Below, piece by piece: positions 57,482-64,000 of a stretch of 64,000 bases of DNA. Source of the stretch: Lachnospiraceae bacterium. Its GTDB lineage: Bacteria; Bacillota; Clostridia; Lachnospirales; Lachnospiraceae. The DNA lies in NCBI GenBank assembly GCA_014804795.1, contig JAAUZC010000010.1:149264-213263 (forward strand), read 5' to 3'. The stretch's first letter is position 1, and each line of letters opens with the position of its first letter. The notes beneath the pieces are model-generated. The model did not search any database, was not told the DNA's origin, and saw only the letters and a list, made by a program, of their open reading frames with translations. Position numbers and translations under genes: made by a program.

Positions 57482-59884
57482 ATGCAGTATGGACATTTTG
57501 ATGATGAGAAAAAAGAATATGTGATAGACCGGGCAGATCTGCCGGTTTCCTGGACAAACTATCTGGGCGTGGAGGATACCTGTGTGGTTGTGAACCATAC
57601 GGCCGGGGGATATATGTTCTATAAGACGCCGGAATATCATCGGATAACGAGATTCAGGGGGAACGCTGTGCCTATGGACAGGCCGGGTCATTACATATAT
57701 TTGCGGGATGCCGAAAGCGGCGATTATTGGAGCGTTTCCTGGCAGCCCGTGGGAAAATCGCTCGATGAGGCAAAGTATATCTGCCGTCACGGGCTGTCCT
57801 ATTCGGTCTATGAGTGCGAGTACAGTGATATCAAAGCCAGCCAGAAACTTTTTGTGCCGCGCGGGGACGCGCTGGAAATTTGGGATGTAAAGATAAAGAA
57901 TGAGGGAAATACCACGAGAAAATTGCAGGTTTTTTCTTACTGTGAATTCTCTTTTCACCATATTATGATCGATAACCAGAATTTTCAGATGAGCCTGTAC
58001 TGTGCCGGCAGCAGTTACGAGGACGGTATCATTGAGCATGATTTGTTCTATGAGGAGTTTGGGTATCAGTATTTTACAATGAATGAGGAACCGGATGGAT
58101 TTGACTGTCTGCGGGATAAATTCTTGGGTCTGTATCATACGGAGGACAATCCGCAGGCCGTCATAAACGGAAAATGCGGAGGATCCTTTGAAAAGGGAAA
58201 CAATCACTGCGGCGCATTGCAGAAAGATATTGTTCTGCGGCCCGGAGAGGAGAGGAGAATACTCTTCTTTCTGGGAGAGGGAAACAGAGAGGCCGGAAAA
58301 GCGGCGAGAGTAAAATACAGTGATTTCCGGGTGGTGGATGCCGCATATGAGGATATGGCTGAGTTCTGGGAGAGAAAGAGGCAGAAGCTTCAGATTGATA
58401 CGCCCAATCAGGGCATGAATACGCTGATAAATATCTGGACACTATATCAGGCGGAGATCAATGTGATGTTTTCGCGGTTTGCTTCCTTTATCGAGGTGGG
58501 GGGCAGAGTCGGACTGGGATACCGAGATACGGCGCAGGACGCCATGACAATTCCCCATTCCAATCCCGAAAAATGCAGGCAGCGTATCGTGGAACTGTTG
58601 CGGGGGCTGGTGTCCGAGGGCTACGGCCTGCATCTGTTCCAGCCGGAGTGGTTTGAGCCGGACAATGAAATAAAACCCTTTAAATCACCGACGGTAATAC
58701 CGGAGTTTGATAAAAACAATATGATTCATGGACTGAAGGACGCCTGTTCCGATGATGCGTTGTGGCTGGTATCCTCCATTGTGGAGTATGTGAAAGAGAC
58801 CGGTGAGACAAAGTTTCTGGACGAGGTGGTTACCTATGCGGACGGCGGGGAAGGTACGGTCTATGAGCATATGATGAAAATCCTTGATTTTTCCGACAGG
58901 CAGGTGGGCGAGAGCGGTATCTGCAAAGGTCTTCGGGCCGACTGGAACGACTGCCTGAACCTGGGCGGGGGCGAAAGCGCCATGGTATCTTTCCTGCATT
59001 ACTGGGCTATCGAAAATTTCCTGGAGGCAGCGGAATATCTGGGAAGAAGCGAGGATGTGGAAAAATACAGAGCGATGGCAGAGAAGGTAAAGAAAGTCTG
59101 CAATGAACAGCTCTGGGATGAAAAGTGGTTTATTCGCGGCATCACAAAGAACGGAAAGAAAATCGGCACATCTCTGGATAAGGAGGGCAGGGTGCATCTG
59201 GAATCCAATGCCTGGGCGGTACTCTCCGGGGCGGCATCGGAGGAAAAGGGTAAGCAGGCTATGGACAGCGTGAAAGAGTATCTGTTTACTCCTTATGGCA
59301 TTATGTTGAATGCGCCGTCTTATACAGTGCCGGACGACGATATCGGTTTTGTCACAAGGGTTTATCCGGGCGTAAAGGAGAACGGGGCAATTTTCTCCCA
59401 TCCGAATCCCTGGGCCTGGGCGGCGGAATGCAAACTGGGCAGAGGAGACAGAGCCATGGAGTTTTACAATGCGCTTTGTCCCTATTATCAGAATGACAAG
59501 ATCGAGATCAGAGAATCGGAGCCCTATTCCTATTGTCAGTTTGTGATGGGAAAAGACCATACCGCTTTCGGCCGCGCGAGGCATCCCTTTATGACCGGTA
59601 CGGGCGGATGGGCATATTTCAGTGCCACACGGTATATACTGGGCATCCGGCCGCAGATGGATCATCTGGAGATCGATCCCTGTATTCCGGCGGATTGGAA
59701 GGGCTTTAAAGCTAAGAGACAGTGGCGGGGCGCCGTATTCCATATAGAAGTGGAGAATCCGGACGGCGTGATGAAAGGTGTAAAGGAAATCCGGATAGAC
59801 GGCAGGCGGACAGAGAGGATTCCCGTCATGGAGCAGGGGACAGAACATCAGATTAAAATCGTAATGGGAAAGGCAGAAAAATGA
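57482..59884 (+). CDS. GH94 family glycoside phosphorylase (cellobiose phosphorylase-like)
   Basis: 800 residues, the length of the family. It has an N-terminal beta-sandwich (GHFDDEKKEYVIDRADLPVSWTNYLG), a helical linker and an (alpha/alpha)6 barrel with GLGYRDTAQDAM and the catalytic aspartate in LRADWNDCLNL (near residue 487). It reversibly splits a beta-linked disaccharide with phosphate, giving sugar 1-phosphate plus a sugar. No signal peptide, so it acts on imported oligosaccharide. The next gene, a phosphohexomutase, starts in an ATGA overlap, which fits processing of the sugar 1-phosphate. Cellobiose is likely but other GH94 substrates are possible. Confidence 0.88.
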   Translation: MQYGHFDDEKKEYVIDRADLPVSWTNYLGVEDTCVVVNHTAGGYMFYKTPEYHRITRFRGNAVPMDRPGHYIYLRDAESGDYWSVSWQPVGKSLDEAKYICRHGLSYSVYECEYSDIKASQKLFVPRGDALEIWDVKIKNEGNTTRKLQVFSYCEFSFHHIMIDNQNFQMSLYCAGSSYEDGIIEHDLFYEEFGYQYFTMNEEPDGFDCLRDKFLGLYHTEDNPQAVINGKCGGSFEKGNNHCGALQKDIVLRPGEERRILFFLGEGNREAGKAARVKYSDFRVVDAAYEDMAEFWERKRQKLQIDTPNQGMNTLINIWTLYQAEINVMFSRFASFIEVGGRVGLGYRDTAQDAMTIPHSNPEKCRQRIVELLRGLVSEGYGLHLFQPEWFEPDNEIKPFKSPTVIPEFDKNNMIHGLKDACSDDALWLVSSIVEYVKETGETKFLDEVVTYADGGEGTVYEHMMKILDFSDRQVGESGICKGLRADWNDCLNLGGGESAMVSFLHYWAIENFLEAAEYLGRSEDVEKYRAMAEKVKKVCNEQLWDEKWFIRGITKNGKKIGTSLDKEGRVHLESNAWAVLSGAASEEKGKQAMDSVKEYLFTPYGIMLNAPSYTVPDDDIGFVTRVYPGVKENGAIFSHPNPWAWAAECKLGRGDRAMEFYNALCPYYQNDKIEIRESEPYSYCQFVMGKDHTAFGRARHPFMTGTGGWAYFSATRYILGIRPQMDHLEIDPCIPADWKGFKAKRQWRGAVFHIEVENPDGVMKGVKEIRIDGRRTERIPVMEQGTEHQIKIVMGKAEK

Positions 59885-61296
59885 TAAAATTTGGGACAGG
59901 CGGCTGGCGTGCCGTCATCGGAGATGAATTTACAAAAGAGAATATTCAGATACTGGCGAAAGCGCTGGCGGATAAGATGCATGCGGAACAGGTGACGGAC
60001 AAGGGTATCGTGCTCGGATACGACAGGAGATTTTTGTCGAAGGAGGCGATGCAGTGGGCAGGCGAAGTCTTTGCGAAGGAGGGGATCACTGCCTATCTGA
60101 TCAATAAATCGGCGCCCACGCCGCTCGTGATGTTCTATGTCATGAAGCACGCGCTGCCCTACGGTATGATGATCACCGCGAGCCATAATCCGGCGATCTA
60201 TAACGGCATTAAAGTGTTTACGGCGGGCGGGAGAGATGCGGATGAGACCCAGACCGCCGATATTGAGAAGTATATCCGGGAAGTGGCGGACATTCCAGTG
60301 GAATCGATGGAATATGACGAGGCGCTGGGAAAAGGGCTGATACAGGAAATTTATCCGCTGAACGAATATCTGGACGAGATCATCGCAGCGGTGGACATGG
60401 GAAAGATCAGGAAGGCAGGGCTTAAGGTGGCGCTTGACCCGATGTACGGCGTCAGCGAGACGTCCTTAAAGATTATTCTGCTGACAGCGAGGTGTGATGT
60501 GGAGACGATCCATGAGCGGCATGATACGCTGTTCGGAGGGAAACTGCCCGCACCCAATGCTGTGACGTTGCGCGCTCTGCAGAATTATGTGCTGGATAAA
60601 AACTGTGATATCGGTATTGCCACAGACGGCGATGCGGACAGGATTGGCGTGATAGACGACAAGGGGAGATTCCTGCATCCGAACGATATCCTGGTACTTT
60701 TGTATTACTATCTTGTAAAGTATAAAGGCTGGAGCGGTCCGGTAGTGCGCAATATCTGCACAACCCATACACTGGACAGGCTGGCGGAGAAATTCGGTGA
60801 AAGCTGTTATGAGGTGCCGGTGGGCTTTAAACATATTTCTGCGAAAATGTACGGTACGGGAGCAGTGATCGGCGGAGAGTCATCGGGGGGACTTACGGTG
60901 CGCGGACATATTCGCGGAAAGGACGGTATTTATGCGGCGGCGCTCCTCGTGGAGATGATAGCAGCCACCGGGAAAAAACTTTCTGAGATTTTCGATGATA
61001 TTGAAGCGGAATGTGGTAAAATATACATGGAGGAGAGGGATTACAAATTTAACCAGGAGAAGAAGAATCGTATTAAAAAGATGCTTCTGGAGGACAGGAT
61101 GCTGCCGGCGATGCCTTACGAGATCGAGAAAGTGTCCTATCTGGACGGCAGCAAGGTCTACTTTGAAAACGGCGGCTGGGTGGCAGCGAGATTTTCCGGG
61201 ACAGAGCCGCTTCTTCGAATCTTCTGTGAAATGCCCTCCGGTGAAGAGGCGGAGAAAATCTGTAGCATTTATGAGGAATTTCTGGAATTAAAGTAA
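59881..61296 (+). CDS. Phosphoglucomutase/phosphomannomutase family protein
   Basis: 471 residues. The phosphoserine loop TASHNPAIYNG (Ser near 101), the metal loop DGDADRIG and the sugar loop GGESSGG are present, as is the C-terminal FSGTEPLLRIF. It interconverts hexose 1- and 6-phosphates. Translational overlap with the GH94 gene suggests it feeds glucose 1-phosphate from phosphorolysis into glycolysis. Confidence 0.92.
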   Translation: MIKFGTGGWRAVIGDEFTKENIQILAKALADKMHAEQVTDKGIVLGYDRRFLSKEAMQWAGEVFAKEGITAYLINKSAPTPLVMFYVMKHALPYGMMITASHNPAIYNGIKVFTAGGRDADETQTADIEKYIREVADIPVESMEYDEALGKGLIQEIYPLNEYLDEIIAAVDMGKIRKAGLKVALDPMYGVSETSLKIILLTARCDVETIHERHDTLFGGKLPAPNAVTLRALQNYVLDKNCDIGIATDGDADRIGVIDDKGRFLHPNDILVLLYYYLVKYKGWSGPVVRNICTTHTLDRLAEKFGESCYEVPVGFKHISAKMYGTGAVIGGESSGGLTVRGHIRGKDGIYAAALLVEMIAATGKKLSEIFDDIEAECGKIYMEERDYKFNQEKKNRIKKMLLEDRMLPAMPYEIEKVSYLDGSKVYFENGGWVAARFSGTEPLLRIFCEMPSGEEAEKICSIYEEFLELK

Positions 61297-61314
61297 GAGC
61301 GGAGAGGGATAGAG

Positions 61315-63045
61315 ATGAAAAAAGCAGGGAGAAACAGGCAGTTAAAGTGGAGCATGATAAATATGTTGGCTGCCGGATGGTTTCTCCCTTTTTTACTGAT
61401 TTCGGTCATGATGCTTATTTTTGTGTCAAACAGAATGGACAGACAGCTCAGGAATACGATCATAACTTCCGCGGACAAGTCTGTTAAACTCTGTCAGCTG
61501 CGGCTGAATCAGGCGATAGAATCTTCCAAGGAGGCCTCGTATATGCCCACCCTGAAGGAGTGCTTTGCAGAATATGAACAGGACGGGGACGAGGAAAAAT
61601 TAAACAGGAGCGCTTCTGACTTTATCAGGCAGCATTACCGCGTCAACACAGATTTCAATATGACATACCTCTACTTCATCCACGATCCAAAGAATGCCTG
61701 TGTGACCTATCGGGATTATTCTGATATGCGTGCCTTTATCGAGGAAGGGCTGGAGGTGGTCATGAGTATGAGCGAAAATCTGGACACCTCTATCACTTTT
61801 ATCAATACCAATAACAGGATCTATATGGTGAGAAATATTGTGGACAGCAATTTCAAACCCTTTGCGGTGCTGACGATGGAGCTGAATATAGAGGATATGT
61901 TTGGCGGTCTGCGGAGTATCTGGGGCTACAAGGAAGCGGATGTATTTATCGATGGTGTTTCCGTTTTTCAGGTCTATGAGAAGGATCCCGGCTTTAAGGC
62001 GGGCCGGGAGAGAGATATGAAAGAGCCCCGTTATTACCGCGACGGGAGAGAAGCATATGTCTATATGTGGCTGGACGACGGATGGCACAGGACGGCCTAC
62101 GCGGTCATGCTGGACGGATCGGTGATCGCCGGAGAAAAAGTGATGATCAAATATCTGCTCATTATTCTGCTCATATTTATGGTGCCGTTGATCGTCGTTG
62201 TATTTACTTTTTTCCATAAAAGCGTCAACAAGCCGATCGAGGTGCTGCGGGATGCCTATAAAGAGATAGAAAAGGAAAACTATGGTTATCATATTATACC
62301 CGATGCCCGCCACGAGGAATTCGAGGAGTTGGATGAGGCGTTTAACAGCATGTCGGATAAACTGCGTTATCAGTTTGAGAAGATCTATCTGGAGGAACTT
62401 GCTCTGCGGGATGCCAATATCATGGCGCTGCAGTCCCAGATCAACCCGCATTTTCTGAATAATACGCTGGAAATCATCAATTGGGAGGCAAGACTGGCGG
62501 AAAACTATAAGATCAGTGGCATGATAGAAGCGCTGTCTACCATGCTGGAAGCTACGATGGACCGCAAAAGAGAGCAGTTGATTCCGCTGTCCGAAGAAAT
62601 AAACTATGCGGATGCTTATCTGTATATTACTTCCAGGCGTTTCGGGGAGAATCTGGAGGTGACGAAAGAGATTGATGACAGTTGTCTGCAGATAAAAGTG
62701 CCCAGACTTATCATACAGCCCATTATCGAGAATGCCATAGAGCACGGCATGAATTTTTCCGGCCCGGGGAAAATACATATCCGTGTCCGCAGGGAGGGAA
62801 ATAAGCTTATAATAGAAGTGATGAACAATGGAAAGCTGACGGAGGAAGACCGCAAAAAGATCGATGAGCTGCTTGGGGAAAATGATACAAAAGAATTCCG
62901 TTCCGTGAGCCTCGGAATACGAAATGTGAATAAAAGACTGAAAATAATATATGGCGCGGAGTGCGGACTTACTATCAAAAGTGACAAGAAGGGGAACACG
63001 ATCAGCACAATTATAGTCAAAACAGACAATGAAGGAGAACAATAA
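61315..63045 (+). CDS. YesM-type sensor histidine kinase
   Basis: 576 residues. Two transmembrane helices (about 20-42 and 280-300) flank an extracellular dCache-like sensor. A HAMP domain (KSVNKPIEVLRDAYKEIEKEN) and a His_kinase domain with phosphoacceptor INPHFLNNTLEIINW (near residue 377) and an HATPase C terminus follow. Such kinases sense extracellular sugars and control uptake genes with a YesN/AraC response regulator. None is encoded in the window next to it; the following gene is a sugar-binding lipoprotein. Confidence 0.9.
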   Translation: MKKAGRNRQLKWSMINMLAAGWFLPFLLISVMMLIFVSNRMDRQLRNTIITSADKSVKLCQLRLNQAIESSKEASYMPTLKECFAEYEQDGDEEKLNRSASDFIRQHYRVNTDFNMTYLYFIHDPKNACVTYRDYSDMRAFIEEGLEVVMSMSENLDTSITFINTNNRIYMVRNIVDSNFKPFAVLTMELNIEDMFGGLRSIWGYKEADVFIDGVSVFQVYEKDPGFKAGRERDMKEPRYYRDGREAYVYMWLDDGWHRTAYAVMLDGSVIAGEKVMIKYLLIILLIFMVPLIVVVFTFFHKSVNKPIEVLRDAYKEIEKENYGYHIIPDARHEEFEELDEAFNSMSDKLRYQFEKIYLEELALRDANIMALQSQINPHFLNNTLEIINWEARLAENYKISGMIEALSTMLEATMDRKREQLIPLSEEINYADAYLYITSRRFGENLEVTKEIDDSCLQIKVPRLIIQPIIENAIEHGMNFSGPGKIHIRVRREGNKLIIEVMNNGKLTEEDRKKIDELLGENDTKEFRSVSLGIRNVNKRLKIIYGAECGLTIKSDKKGNTISTIIVKTDNEGEQ

Positions 63046-63071
63046 AAGACAAATAATAACAATTCCGGTCA

Positions 63072-63100
63072 TTAAGTTTTTCGGGGAAATCAGCTATGAT
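63072..63100 (+). promoter_or_regulatory. Promoter of the sugar-binding lipoprotein gene
   Basis: TTAAGT (63072-63077), 17-bp spacer, TATGAT (63095-63100), about 50 bp before the ATG. The weak -35 suggests activation, possibly by the two-component system. Confidence 0.5.
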
Positions 63101-63148
63101 AAGAACATAAAATAATGCAATGAAAACTCTGAAAAGGGAGGAAAGAAA

Positions 63149-64000
63149 ATGAAAAAAAGAATTGCAGCATTATGTTTAGTATCTGCTATGGTATTATCTC
63201 TGACAGCATGCGGCAACAGCGGCGGCACATCTGGGACGGGAGGTTCAACTGGGGGAACTTCTGTAAAACTGAATGTAACAACCACATTCGCAGGTGAGGA
63301 CGGAAACGCGCAGAACTTTAAGAATGCGGTGGCGGCGTGGGAAGCAGAGACAGGCAACACAGTAGCGGACGCATCCGCGACATCTGATGAAACGTTCAAG
63401 ACAAGAGTACTCACTGATTTTGAGACAGGTTCTGAACCCGATGTACTGTTCTTCTTCAACGGTGCGGACGCAAATTCATTTATCGAGGCAGGCAAGGTAG
63501 TTTCCATCGATGAGATTCGCGCAGAATATCCGGAGTATGCATCCAACATGAACGATGACCTGATCGCGGATTCTCTGGTGGACGGCAAGAAATACGCAGT
63601 TCCCGTAAACGGTTTCTGGGAGGCAATGTTCGTAAACACAGAAGTACTTGACGCAGCAGGCGTTTCCATGCCAGGCGAAGATTATACGTGGGACATGTTT
63701 AAAGAGGACTGCCAGAAGATCAAAGATGCAGGTTATGCGCCGATTGCATGCGCGCTCGGCAATATCCCTCATTACTGGTGGGAGTTTGCTATCTTTAATC
63801 ACACTTCACCGGATACACACCTTCAGGTACCTGAATCTGTAGATACCGAAGGCGGCCAGGCCTGGGTAGCAGGTATGGAAGATATCAAAGAACTGTATGA
63901 ATTGGGATATTTCCCTGACAACACGCTGTCTGCCACAGACGATGAGACATTCGCAATGTTTATGGACGGCAAAGCGGCATTCCTGATTGACGGTTCCTGG
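63149..64000 (+). CDS. Sugar ABC transporter substrate-binding lipoprotein, truncated by window end
   Basis: At least 284 residues, open at the window end. A signal peptide with lipobox LTAC is followed by a Gly/Ser/Thr-rich linker and a family 1 solute-binding fold (VTTTFAGEDGNAQNFKNAVAAWEAETGNTV, FETGSEPDVLFFF, YAVPVNGFWEAMFVN). AAAGGGAGGAAAG precedes ATG 63149. Next to the phosphorylase and kinase genes it is likely to bind the oligosaccharide processed by the GH94 enzyme; permeases probably follow outside the window. Confidence 0.9.
   Translation, partial: MKKRIAALCLVSAMVLSLTACGNSGGTSGTGGSTGGTSVKLNVTTTFAGEDGNAQNFKNAVAAWEAETGNTVADASATSDETFKTRVLTDFETGSEPDVLFFFNGADANSFIEAGKVVSIDEIRAEYPEYASNMNDDLIADSLVDGKKYAVPVNGFWEAMFVNTEVLDAAGVSMPGEDYTWDMFKEDCQKIKDAGYAPIACALGNIPHYWWEFAIFNHTSPDTHLQVPESVDTEGGQAWVAGMEDIKELYELGYFPDNTLSATDDETFAMFMDGKAAFLIDGSW

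Overview
The window looks like chromosome from a Lachnospiraceae-type Clostridia (Firmicutes). It has strong Shine-Dalgarno sequences, sigma-A promoters, a T-box leader, and the conserved block ecfA1-ecfA2-ecfT-truA-rplM-rpsI. A roughly 37.7 kb siphovirus-type prophage lies immediately downstream of rpsI.

Left chromosomal part (1-15.2 kb): a T-box leader reading leftwards out of the window, xpt, an M3 peptidase, a membrane acyltransferase, a polar amino-acid ABC transporter (binding protein, permease, ATPase) followed by an AbgB-like M20 amidohydrolase, an XRE regulator, a membrane-anchored M15 carboxypeptidase, the ECF energising module, truA, a MerR regulator inserted between truA and rplM, and rplM-rpsI.

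Prophage (about 15.2-53.0 kb): a ribbon-helix-helix protein, a tyrosine integrase and the lysogeny control region; early genes with several tiny ORFs, two hammerhead ribozymes and a promoter-to-terminator small RNA on the minus strand; an HUH-type Rep, ParA and ParB-like proteins, a VRR-NUC nuclease and a C5 cytosine methyltransferase; an ArpU-like late regulator; HNH/TerS/TerL, portal, ClpP-type protease and HK97 capsid; head-tail joining and tail genes with a -1 frameshift signal; tape measure, baseplate and receptor-binding genes; and a lysis cassette. Between the receptor-binding gene and the XkdX region sits a complete diversity-generating retroelement (DGR). It comprises a variable repeat (VR) at the 3' end of the target gene, downstream hairpins, a 111-nt template repeat (TR) and a reverse transcriptase. 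Of 13 TR/VR differences, 12 are at TR adenines.

Two observations deserve most attention. First, the dyad TTTCCA-N6-TGGAAA plus a -10 box 25 bp from the dyad start occurs both at an early promoter in the lysogeny region and just upstream of the DGR template, with identical geometry. This suggests that mutagenic retrohoming is controlled by the phage switch. Second, two type II hammerhead ribozymes with covarying stems lie between small early genes.

Right chromosomal part (53.0-64 kb): a MmcQ/YjbR-like protein, a DegV lipid-binding protein, an SDR reductase, a secreted SH3-NlpC/P60 hydrolase, and a sugar-phosphorylase locus (GH94 phosphorylase, phosphohexomutase, YesM-type histidine kinase, sugar-binding lipoprotein cut by the window end). 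In that locus the phosphorylase would release a sugar 1-phosphate, the mutase would convert it to the 6-phosphate, and the kinase and binding protein would sense and import the oligosaccharide.
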